Shown: positions 1 to 5,686 of the stretch, one piece after another
Layout of the letters: each line of letters opens with the position of its first letter
Position numbering within the stretch: position 1 is the first letter of the stretch
Made by a program: the position numbers and the translations under genes
Notes under the pieces: generated by a model
Databases searched by the model: none
What the model was told of the DNA's origin: nothing
What the model saw: only the letters and a program-made list of their open reading frames with translations
Source: Armatimonadota bacterium
Lineage (GTDB): Bacteria > Armatimonadota > UBA5829
Length of the DNA stretch: 5,705 nt
Direction: 5' to 3'
Assembly (NCBI GenBank): GCA_026415535.1
Contig: JAOAGX010000048.1
Coordinates: 1 to 5,705, forward strand

Positions 1-2
1 TG

Positions 3-119
3 CTTGCAGAACAGGCTGTTCGCAGCGCAATTGACGACTATTTGAGGAAGACTACAGGCAAGGGACTTGATCTCAAATCCGACGAAGAACTTCACGAGCA
101 TGAACTGGCGGAAGCGTAA
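3..119 (+). CDS. 3' end of an unidentified protein, 5' truncated by window edge
   Basis: The frame starting at base 3 is open to a TAA at 117-119 and gives the last 38 residues of a protein, beginning LAEQAVRSAIDDYLRK and ending EHELAEA. The fragment is rich in charged residues and looks helical, with a strongly acidic end. I do not recognise the family from so short a tail. It lies 45 nt upstream of the NifU-like gene on the same strand, with no hairpin between them, so the two are probably co-transcribed. The coding call rests on the open frame to the window edge, the amino-acid composition and the spacing to the next gene. Confidence 0.6.
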   Translation, partial: LAEQAVRSAIDDYLRKTTGKGLDLKSDEELHEHELAEA

Positions 120-150
120 AATCCGTGCGGCAAAAGCGCGAATAACAGAA

Positions 151-156
151 AAGGAG
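151..156 (+). promoter_or_regulatory. Shine-Dalgarno for the NifU-like gene
   Basis: AAGGAG lies 8 nt upstream of the TTG at 165. It decides the start, because no ATG or GTG is suitably placed ahead of the conserved ADGGD motif of the protein. Confidence 0.75.
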
Positions 157-164
157 CAAATAAA

Positions 165-413
165 TTGACTGAACAAACAAAAGACGACCTTCGTGAACGA
201 GTCAAGGCGGCGCTCGATATGGTCCGGCCGGGCCTTCAAGCAGACGGTGGGGATGTCGAGTTGGTAGATGTTGTTGACGGCGTAGTAAAGGTTAGGCTGA
301 AAGGAGCTTGTCACGGCTGCCCTATGGCAGCAATGACCCTTCAGATGGGAATAGAACGAATTCTAAAAAAGGAAGTCCCCGAAGTCCAAGCTGTCGAAAA
401 TGTGACGGATTAG
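165..413 (+). CDS. NifU-like Fe-S cluster scaffold/carrier protein (stand-alone NifU C-terminal domain)
   Basis: This 82-residue protein is a single NifU C-terminal (Nfu) domain. Such proteins carry an Fe-S cluster, usually 4Fe-4S bridging two subunits, and deliver it to apo-enzymes in the cytoplasm. Visible hallmarks are the substrate-face motif ADGGDVELVD at about residues 26-35 and the cluster-binding CHGC motif, Cys49 and Cys52, followed by a helix with PMAAMTLQMGIER. The length fits the short single-domain form. It lacks the IscU-like N-terminus of full NifU and the A-type domain of NfuA. The TTG start is supported by AAGGAG 8 nt upstream, and the next in-frame Met (19) would cut into the first helix. 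It follows the partial gene at the left edge in the same direction and ends before a hairpin at 453-483. A role in maturing Fe-S enzymes such as the formate dehydrogenase in this window is plausible but inferred. Confidence 0.93.
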   Translation: MTEQTKDDLRERVKAALDMVRPGLQADGGDVELVDVVDGVVKVRLKGACHGCPMAAMTLQMGIERILKKEVPEVQAVENVTD

Positions 414-452
414 CAGGGGAAAGAAAGCGTGTTTTCGGTTAACCAAATACAC

Positions 453-483
453 AAGGACGCCCCCGAGCAGAAGGGGCGTCCTT
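453..483. terminator. Perfect 11-bp inverted repeat between convergent genes, candidate bidirectional terminator
   Basis: AAGGACGCCCC (453-463) and GGGGCGTCCTT (473-483) are exact reverse complements around a 9-nt loop, giving a GC-rich stem. It lies 39 nt past the stop of the NifU-like gene and 33 nt past the stop of the convergent 55-residue ORF, the expected place for a shared terminator. No long T run follows on either side: the arm ends in CTT and then CCGCG. It is therefore not a textbook intrinsic terminator, and could instead stabilise a 3' end or pause polymerase. Confidence 0.65.
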
Positions 484-516
484 CCGCGTCTTGAGATCTT
501 CAAGCCGGGCTGAAAC

Positions 517-684
517 CTACCCCGAAGAATCCTGGCCCTGACGCGACCGGGCAGACTTTCGGAGGTCCGTCTTCGAGCGTTCCTGCGCCGGCTGCTCGCG
601 CAAGATCGCATCAAGCGTCGCAAGTATCCGTTGTTCGGCCTGCGCCGCCAGCCGCGCGTAATGAAATGTGCTCTTGTAGCTCAT
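517..684 (-). CDS. Small hypothetical protein, 55 residues
   Basis: The ATG at 684-682 opens a 55-residue frame ending at 517. GGAGGAG sits 5 nt upstream of the ATG, a strong ribosome binding site, which is why I chose this start over an in-frame Met ten codons earlier at 714. The product starts MSYKSTFHYARLAAQ and has an amphipathic, probably helical first half (about residues 8-32). A basic, polar and probably disordered tail follows, with KSARSRQGQ. There is no signal peptide, membrane segment or Cys. I do not recognise a family. It converges on the NifU-like gene, with a shared hairpin between them, and is followed upstream by a gene-free stretch. The ribosome binding site and GC-rich third codon positions favour a real gene, but short length leaves doubt. 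Confidence 0.55.
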   Translation of the reverse strand: MSYKSTFHYARLAAQAEQRILATLDAILREQPAQERSKTDLRKSARSRQGQDSSG

Positions 685-689
685 CCGGA

Positions 690-696
690 CTCCTCC
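690..696 (-). promoter_or_regulatory. Strong Shine-Dalgarno for the 55-residue ORF
   Basis: On the minus strand GGAGGAG is followed by 5 nt and then ATG at 684. It is the most consensus-like ribosome binding site I noticed in the window, and it sets the start of the small gene. Confidence 0.6.
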
Positions 697-699
697 AAA

Positions 700-718
700 T
701 TGTTTGAGCGGCAAACAA
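700..718. repeat. 7-bp inverted repeat upstream of the 55-residue ORF
   Basis: TTGTTTG (700-706) and CAAACAA (712-718) are exact reverse complements around the 5-nt spacer AGCGG. The element lies 3 nt beyond the Shine-Dalgarno of the minus-strand ORF, so it would be either a 5'-leader hairpin or an operator. The stem is AT-rich and modest. No convincing -35/-10 pair could be fixed near it. Confidence 0.4.
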
Positions 719-872
719 GTGATGTAGTTTATTGACTCATAGAAGGTTTTCCACGCAAAACACCTGGGTTATCCCCGTAATTATGCTGGTTCTGAGGAGC
801 GAAGGGCAAAGGCTGCAGGTTGAAAGGCAAGAGTCAAGAGTTTTGCAACGTGATGTAGCGAACCCGAACTCT
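719..872. other. Gene-free intergenic stretch
   Basis: I see no gene here. The stretch separates two minus-strand genes, so it should hold the 3' end of the lipoprotein transcript and the promoter of the 55-residue ORF. The 9-mer GTGATGTAG occurs twice in the same direction (719-727 and 850-858), and CAAGAG occurs as a close tandem (828-840). Both are short enough to be chance. No consensus promoter or intrinsic terminator stands out. Confidence 0.4.
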
Positions 873-1589
873 CTACCGCGACGCGACTGACTGAATTTGA
901 ATCGACCAAAACACTATGTCGATGTCGGGATCGGTCGGAGTAGCAGTGTCCGTGTCTTGACCCGTGTAGAGTCGGTCGAGAGTGGTATCTATGGTAACGT
1001 AATCCTGACCACTTGGTCCTAGGCCGTCGAACTGACGGTTGGGATAGAGCTGATAGGGATTGACGGCAAGTTCATTTGTGGTGATGATATTGATGTCGAG
1101 TTGCCTGATCTTTTCTGCCGGGATGGAGTTTGTGGCAATCTGGCTGAAATCAATGATAAATCGCAGCGTACTACCACCCTCAAGAAGCTCGTACCGGACC
1201 GGCGGCTGAGGATTGGTGTATTGTAACAGGAAAGTGCCGGGCACAAAGGAATATATATAACCACCCGGATTGGCAGCACTGTATTCCAAGAACGAGGTCA
1301 CTCCGATGCTTTTTTCGGCATCGCGAGAAGTAACCCAGCCATTACCCCCGTAAGGGGGATAGGCAACCGCCCAGGGACCTGTGTATTGGTCGTTGTCATT
1401 GTCAATCGCGATGAAATAGTAGTGTCGGATGGTCGGGTCGGCGTCGTACACAGGAGTAATACGCCCCCGAACCTTAATTGTAACGACTAGTTGCTTGCCG
1501 GTGGTTGGAGCAGTCTCGGGAAACCTAGCACATCCAGCAAGCGTAGATAAGACGATTGCAATCGCGATGATTAAACGAATTCCACTCAT
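873..1589 (-). CDS. Predicted secreted lipoprotein of unknown function
   Basis: The product is 238 residues from the ATG at 1589, or 243 from an in-frame TTG at 1604. The N-terminus is a lipoprotein signal: a basic start, a hydrophobic stretch rich in Ile/Ala/Val, then lipobox LAGC, with the acylated Cys at residue 20 from the ATG. The next residues are Ala-Arg, so the rule of Asp at +2 for inner-membrane retention does not apply. The mature part looks like a beta-rich extracytoplasmic domain. It has an acidic loop AIDNDNDQYTGPW (about residues 61-73 from the ATG) that resembles an Asp-rich metal-binding turn, an aromatic and glycine-rich segment YPPYGGNGW, a later strand pair near LDINIITTNE, and a Thr/Asp-rich stretch DTDTATPTDPDIDI near the C-terminus. 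I do not recognise the family. It is divergent from lnt, whose product would complete its N-acylation. I prefer the ATG because a TATAAT overlaps the TTG. Neither start has a clear ribosome binding site. Confidence 0.82.
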   Translation of the reverse strand: MSGIRLIIAIAIVLSTLAGCARFPETAPTTGKQLVVTIKVRGRITPVYDADPTIRHYYFIAIDNDNDQYTGPWAVAYPPYGGNGWVTSRDAEKSIGVTSFLEYSAANPGGYIYSFVPGTFLLQYTNPQPPVRYELLEGGSTLRFIIDFSQIATNSIPAEKIRQLDINIITTNELAVNPYQLYPNRQFDGLGPSGQDYVTIDTTLDRLYTGQDTDTATPTDPDIDIVFWSIQIQSVASR

Positions 1590-1603
1590 AGGCTTGCGGG
1601 TCA

Positions 1604-1609
1604 ATTATA
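1604..1609 (-). promoter_or_regulatory. Candidate -10 box for the lipoprotein gene
   Basis: TATAAT reads on the minus strand at 1609-1604, 14 nt before the ATG at 1589. Transcription would then start about 7 nt downstream and give a very short leader, which could explain the absence of a Shine-Dalgarno. No good -35 hexamer lies at the usual 16-18 nt spacing, so this remains tentative. Confidence 0.35.
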
Positions 1610-1616
1610 ACTCAGC

Positions 1617-1632
1617 GTGTGGCAAAACACAC
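1617..1632. repeat. Short inverted repeat in the divergent promoter region
   Basis: GTGTG (1617-1621) and CACAC (1628-1632) are reverse complements around GCAAAA. The element lies between the divergent starts of the lipoprotein gene and lnt and just upstream of the minus-strand TATAAT, where an operator might sit. Five-base arms are common by chance. Confidence 0.25.
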
Positions 1633-1677
1633 TACACTTGCTCAACCGACTGCAGCACTAAACCGACAGATTGCGAG

Positions 1678-3234
1678 ATGTCAATCAACAAGTCACCTTT
1701 GACCAACGCGACGTTGAAGCGCACTCTACCCGTAAAGATGTCACTTGCTGTTGCTTCCGGTATGATATTGGCGATCTCGATGCCCAAACCAGGATGGTGG
1801 CCAGCAGCATGGATCGGGCTCGTGCCGTTACTGATCGCACTCAGGAGTACTCGGGCAAAAGATGCTGCCATATGCGGATTGGCGGCCGGATTGGTCTACT
1901 ATGGCGCCATCTGTTTCTGGCTTACCATCTTTGGATACCTGCCCTGGTTCCTAGTTGCGCTGAAGGAAGCGTTGTGGTTCATGTTGTTCGCGATTGCAGC
2001 CGCCAAGACGCTGCAACACAATACTGGATGGCCGGAATACCTAACTGTTTCATCTTTGTGGACGTTGTTTCAGTGGACCCGGGTATTGGGACCACTTGGA
2101 TTCACGTGGGGAAGCCTGGCTCACACACAAGCTAATACGTTGCCGGTGATCCAATTGGCTTCAATTACTGGGCCTTGGGGAATAGACTTTCTTGTCTGCA
2201 TGGTAAATGTCGCGTTCGCTCGCCTAATCACAGACCTTTTTGGAAAGGACAGTAGTAAAGCACAAGCCATACCTACTAGCAGTAGGACGCAAGGAGGAGG
2301 CACAAGGTACGTCTTTGCTCTAGCGTCGCTTATTATTACCGCTGCGGTATGGGTTGGAGGCCACATGGCGCTTCGGTGTTTCGTCGCCAGCGACGGTGTC
2401 AAGGTCGCGATCATACAAGGATCACTTCCCCACGAGGTTAATCCAGGAATGGAATATGTAGCAGACGCGTTCGCCGCCTATGCACAAATGAGCCGTCTGG
2501 CCGCCAAGCTTAAGCCCGACTTTGTCATCTGGCCGGAAACCACCATCGTTGACGAGATCACCGACCTACAGTGGGAACCACAGCTTTCCAAACTGGCGCG
2601 TGAGACCCGCGCAAACTACGTGATAGGTGGCTATGATGCATCGGACGATCCGGACGGACGCAACTACAATGCCGCTCACCTATACGACCGTTCCGGCCGC
2701 AAAATCGGGGTGTACCGTAAGGTTCACCTGGTTCCTTACGGGGAGTACGTCCCATTTCGCGAACAAATGCCTTGGCTCGAACGCTACAACATTAGGGACG
2801 TGGATGTCTTGCCAGGCAAGCGGCACAACCTGATCAAAACCGAGATTGGCAAGATCGGTATCTCTATCTGCTTCGAATCACTTTTCCCAGCTGTATCGGC
2901 ACAGGAGACTCGGAACGGAGCACGCGCGCTTGTAATCATAACCAACGACGCATGGTTCAAGCGTACTCAAGCTGCTAGGCATCACTTGATGATGGCAAGA
3001 CTTCGAGCTGTCGAGAACCGACGATACGTAGCGCGTGCCGCAGCTACAGGAATATCGGCGATAATAGACCCCTGCGGTCGGGTTTTAAAGGAGCTGCCAA
3101 TCTATAGCCAAGGAATCCTAATAGGTTGCATCGCACCCCGAGAAGGTCTAACACCATATGCGAGGTTAGGGGATTGGTTCATAGTAGCTTGTGTGGTTGT
3201 CCTCGTCGCCGCGCACTTGCGTCGGCGCTCATAA
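1678..3234 (+). CDS. lnt: Apolipoprotein N-acyltransferase
   Basis: Lnt transfers an acyl chain from a phospholipid to the N-terminal amine of the diacylglyceryl-Cys of lipoproteins at the periplasmic face of the inner membrane, the last step after Lgt and LspA. The product has 518 residues from the ATG at 1678, close to the roughly 510 of the E. coli enzyme. The N-terminal part carries several membrane segments (about 22-36, 40-56, 62-110, and further ones up to about 232). A nitrilase-type domain covers about 242-490, and a final membrane helix near 498-514 ends in RRR. The catalytic triad is visible: Glu287 in IWPET, Lys348 in YRKVHLVPYGEYVP, and Cys398 in ISICFE. Glu356 and Glu400 match two further conserved Glu residues of the family. 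The frame is open upstream to 1429, but that part is antisense to the lipoprotein and unlike Lnt. The Shine-Dalgarno is weak. An ATG at 1738 is a less likely alternative. Confidence 0.95.
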   Translation: MSINKSPLTNATLKRTLPVKMSLAVASGMILAISMPKPGWWPAAWIGLVPLLIALRSTRAKDAAICGLAAGLVYYGAICFWLTIFGYLPWFLVALKEALWFMLFAIAAAKTLQHNTGWPEYLTVSSLWTLFQWTRVLGPLGFTWGSLAHTQANTLPVIQLASITGPWGIDFLVCMVNVAFARLITDLFGKDSSKAQAIPTSSRTQGGGTRYVFALASLIITAAVWVGGHMALRCFVASDGVKVAIIQGSLPHEVNPGMEYVADAFAAYAQMSRLAAKLKPDFVIWPETTIVDEITDLQWEPQLSKLARETRANYVIGGYDASDDPDGRNYNAAHLYDRSGRKIGVYRKVHLVPYGEYVPFREQMPWLERYNIRDVDVLPGKRHNLIKTEIGKIGISICFESLFPAVSAQETRNGARALVIITNDAWFKRTQAARHHLMMARLRAVENRRYVARAAATGISAIIDPCGRVLKELPIYSQGILIGCIAPREGLTPYARLGDWFIVACVVVLVAAHLRRRS

Positions 3235-3241
3235 TAAGCGC
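3225..3241. repeat. Short inverted repeat over the overlapping stops of two convergent genes
   Basis: GCGCT (3225-3229) and AGCGC (3237-3241) pair around a 7-nt loop that contains the stop codon of lnt and overlaps that of the minus-strand gene. On the plus strand a T-rich stretch (TTTCTTT, then CTTTTT) begins about 10 nt later. It could help end lnt transcription, but the stem is short and the T run is distant. Confidence 0.25.
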
Positions 3242-3846
3242 TGAACGATACTTTCTTTGGCTTTTTCCACTTCTTCGCGGCGCAGGAGATCCAATATGTC
3301 GCTTTCGAGAAGCATGTCGAATATCCTCTCGCGATCCTTCTGTGACTTATATTTCGACTTGACCAGCTCTCGCAGTTCGCCTAGCAGATCAACAAGCAGG
3401 CTATATTCCGGCCCATAGCGTTCTTCCAGTTCCATCCTGATCCGGCGACTTAGCGCAGGACTTTTGCCGCACGTGGTTATTGCGATAATCAAATCACCTC
3501 TTCGGACCACGGCCGGAGCTATAAACGAGCATGAACTTGGATCGTCCACAACGTTTACTAGCGCACCGATCGACTTCGCGTCCCGCGCAACTGCCTCGTT
3601 TGTCGTGGGATCGTTGGTTGCGGCAAACACAAGCGTGCAGCCGGCGCAATCGCCTTGCTGGTAATCCCGTTCAATAAGCTCTACCGACTCAATCGACCTA
3701 AACTGGGGATGAAACGCGGAAGCAATCACGATCACGTGTGCCCCTGCTTCCAATAGAGATCGAGTCTTGCGAAGCGCAACCTCGCCGCCTCCCACGACCA
3801 GACACTTTCGACCGGTAATATCGATGGCTATGGTATAGTAGCTCAT
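3229..3846 (-). CDS. Precorrin-2 dehydrogenase / sirohydrochlorin ferrochelatase (Met8/CysG N-terminal type)
   Basis: Enzymes of this family oxidise precorrin-2 to sirohydrochlorin with NAD+ and, in many members, insert iron to make siroheme. The 205-residue length matches stand-alone Met8-like proteins and is too short for the SUMT methylase domain of full CysG. The Rossmann motif CLVVGGGEVALRK is at residues 15-27, FAATND at 74-79, NVVDD at 98-102 (Asp101 matches the catalytic Asp of the family) and SFIAPAVVRRGDL at 107-119. GKSPALSRRIR (127-137) covers the Ser-Pro site near the active centre. The C-terminal helices (about 140-205) are highly charged. An additional CxxC (Cys67, Cys70) lies just before the FAATND strand. 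The ATG starts one nucleotide after the stop of the CcmE-like gene, so translation is probably coupled. Its 3' end overlaps lnt by 6 bp. The siroheme could serve sulfite/nitrite reductases or the alternative heme pathway, and the window does not decide. Confidence 0.93.
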   Translation of the reverse strand: MSYYTIAIDITGRKCLVVGGGEVALRKTRSLLEAGAHVIVIASAFHPQFRSIESVELIERDYQQGDCAGCTLVFAATNDPTTNEAVARDAKSIGALVNVVDDPSSCSFIAPAVVRRGDLIIAITTCGKSPALSRRIRMELEERYGPEYSLLVDLLGELRELVKSKYKSQKDRERIFDMLLESDILDLLRREEVEKAKESIVQRLL

Positions 3847-3847
3847 G

Positions 3848-4207
3848 TCACTCGCTCTGGCGTGAAAGGTCTATCTGATCAGCATAGATTTCGTTCCCGT
3901 ATAGCTTTCCACGAACGACTACACCCTGAGCACGATCGAATCCAGCTGGCTTAAGTCCTTTGTACCGAACCCAAAGCGTATCTCCCACAGTATCACGGAG
4001 TTGAAAGAGGAGTTCGTCTGTGGTGTCGTCATATCGCGCCTGACCTGCCACTATCGCCCCTTCGAACCGAATCGGCCGATCGCCGAATGACCTCGCCTCT
4101 GAAACAAGCGTCACATAAGGGGTCTGCACTTCGATTAGGCGCAACATACCCAGCACAGCAAACCCCGCGATCACCAGCGCAGCCAGAATGTAAATCGACT
4201 TGTTCAA
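3848..4207 (-). CDS. ccmE: CcmE-like membrane-anchored OB-fold protein lacking the heme-binding His
   Basis: CcmE is the periplasmic heme chaperone of system I cytochrome c maturation. It consists of an N-terminal membrane anchor, an OB-fold beta barrel and a C-terminal motif with a heme-attaching His (His130 in E. coli, within AKHDENY). This 119-residue protein has the anchor (about residues 5-23) and OB-fold signatures: RFEGAIVAG (47-55), LLFQLRDTVGDTLWVRYKG (66-84), then GVVVRGKLYGNEIYADQI (95-112). It ends LSRQSE, where the family has its His motif, with Arg116 about where the His would fall. There is no His or Cys anywhere in the protein. The other two frames past the stop do not restore a motif. 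The start is TTG (4207), with AGGT 7 nt upstream and no nearby alternative. It sits 13 nt after the formate dehydrogenase gene and 1 nt before the siroheme-synthesis gene. The family call is good; the function as a heme chaperone is doubtful. Confidence 0.8.
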   Translation of the reverse strand: MNKSIYILAALVIAGFAVLGMLRLIEVQTPYVTLVSEARSFGDRPIRFEGAIVAGQARYDDTTDELLFQLRDTVGDTLWVRYKGLKPAGFDRAQGVVVRGKLYGNEIYADQIDLSRQSE

Positions 4208-4220
4208 TGGAAAGACCTAT

Positions 4221-5686
4221 TTACGTTGCACGGTTTGCCTTCTCAATTTTGACCGCGCACACCTTCAGTTCAGGTATCTTGGCTACTGGATCGAGCGCGG
4301 CTATTGTAAGACGGTTTGCCGGGGCCTCGCGGTAATGAAAAGCAAGAAACGCAGTTCCTGAAGCGACACGTTCCGTTACCTTGGCGCCTATTTCAATTGA
4401 ACCTCGCCGAGAGCTTACTTTTACGAAGTCGCCGTCTTGTACACCCAGCCGATTTGCGTCACTAGGATTGATCTCTATTACACCTACTGATACCAGGCAA
4501 TCCAACACTTCGGATCTGCGTGACATCGTCCCGGTATGGTAGTGCTCCAGGATACGACCGGTGGAAAGCACGAATGGATATTCTTCGTCGGGAAGTTCCT
4601 TGGGCGGTATGAACTCGACCGGATGGAACTTGCCGAGTCCTCTGGTGAATTTGCCCACGTGTAGGATTGGCGTGCCAGGATGGTCCGGCGATGGACAAGG
4701 CCACTGTTTGCCCGTAGATTCACCTGACACAAACACGCCGCCGTATTGAGGAATCAGCAAAGCCATTTCCTTTTGTATGGCGGTAATTTCGTCCTTGTCC
4801 TCCCTAGAAGAAAGAGGGATTAGCCCAGGATAGCCCATTCTATTGGCAACTTCCAAGAGTATGTCAGAATCGAGCCAGGCCTCTCCCGGCGGATCGACTG
4901 CCTTTCGCACCTGCTGGACCCGTCGTTCGGTATTGGTAAACGTGCCGTTTTTTTCAGCCCAAGCGGTACCCGGTAAAACGACATCGGCCAACTGTGCCGT
5001 CTCTGTAAGGAAAATGTCCTGCACAACCAAGAAATCGAGCTTTTTCAAAGCGCTTTCTACATGATTGCTGTCCGGATCGCTCAGGACAGGGTTTTCTCCC
5101 ATTACATACATTGCCCTGAGCTTACCTTCATCAGCGGCGTCGATCATCTCGACGACGGTAAGTCCGGGCCGATCAGATAACTCCACACTCCAGGCAGCCT
5201 CGAACCTAGCTCGTGCCTCGGCGTTGTCGACTCTTTGGTACCCCGGAAGCAAATCCGGAAGCGCGCCGACGTCACAAGCGCCTTGTACATTGTTTTGGCC
5301 CCGGAGCGGGTTGACTCCGGATCCCGGCTTACCGATGTTACCGGTTATCATGGCGAGGTTGGCAAGCGCGAAGACGTTGTCGGTGCCAGTGGTGTGTTGT
5401 GTAATACCCATGGAATAAACGATGGAAGCACCATCAGCCTTGGCATAAGCACGCGCAGCTCGGGTGATATCATCTGCTGGAACACCAGTTATCTTCTCAG
5501 CTATTTCCGGGGTATAAGGTTCGACAGCAGCTCGAAATTCTTCGAATCCTTCAGTCCTTTGCTCTATGAACTCACGATTCTCCAAACCTTCGCTTAAAAT
5601 CACTTGCGCCATCGCATTGAGCAGCGCTACATCCGTTCCGTGTTTCTGCCGAAGCCACAAGTCAGCGTACTCTGTCAGCTCAATTG
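4221..5686 (-). CDS. fdhA: Formate dehydrogenase, molybdopterin-binding alpha subunit, 5' truncated
   Basis: This is the C-terminal 487 residues or so of a formate dehydrogenase catalytic subunit of the DMSO-reductase superfamily, which oxidises formate to CO2 at a Mo or W bis-pterin cofactor. Hallmarks are GMxx-type text SMGITQHTTGTDN (about residue 91), GVNPLRGQNNVQGACD (123-138) followed by VGALPDLLPGYQ, and ADVVLPGTAWAEKNGTFTNT (233-252). The C-terminal dinucleotide-binding domain starts near YPFVLSTGRILEHYHTG (369-385) and includes INPSDANRLGVQDGDFV. The frame stays open to 5686, where adapter sequence begins. The N-terminal Fe-S domain and the active-site Sec/Cys region are missing, so the electron-acceptor type and Sec use cannot be judged. 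The TTG at 5660 is internal, because upstream codons (IELTEYAD) continue the domain. It is the first visible gene of a three-gene operon. A related molybdoenzyme is unlikely given the RGQNNVQGACD segment. Confidence 0.94.

Noticed and set aside
363..623. 86-codon minus-strand frame overlapping the NifU-like gene and the 55-residue ORF
   Set aside because: It runs through the hairpin and antisense through the end of the NifU-like gene. Its Arg-rich, low-quality translation looks like a shadow frame.
719..858. Direct 9-mer repeat GTGATGTAG (719-727 and 850-858) as transposon or att-site remains
   Set aside because: The copies are short, not next to any mobile gene, and no inverted ends accompany them. 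Chance is sufficient.
837..872. AGAGTT/AACTCT inverted pair as terminator of the lipoprotein gene
   Set aside because: The arms are 6 bp with a 24-nt loop and no T run, too weak to support a terminator call.
1429..1677. Upstream extension of the lnt frame by 83 codons
   Set aside because: It runs antisense through the lipoprotein signal-peptide region, has several Cys residues and no resemblance to Lnt, and Lnt proteins begin shortly before the first membrane helix.
1671..2135. 154-codon plus-strand frame overlapping the start of lnt
   Set aside because: It is out of frame with the clear Lnt membrane segments and shows no recognisable domain.
5065..5597. Plus-strand open frames opposite fdhA
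   Set aside because: They are antisense to highly conserved formate dehydrogenase motifs, have Ser/Pro-rich translations without domains, and lack ribosome binding sites.
5658..5660. TTG at 5660 as the start of a short formate dehydrogenase-like protein
   Set aside because: Codons upstream to 5686 continue the conserved domain without a stop, so the gene is truncated by the contig end and does not start there.
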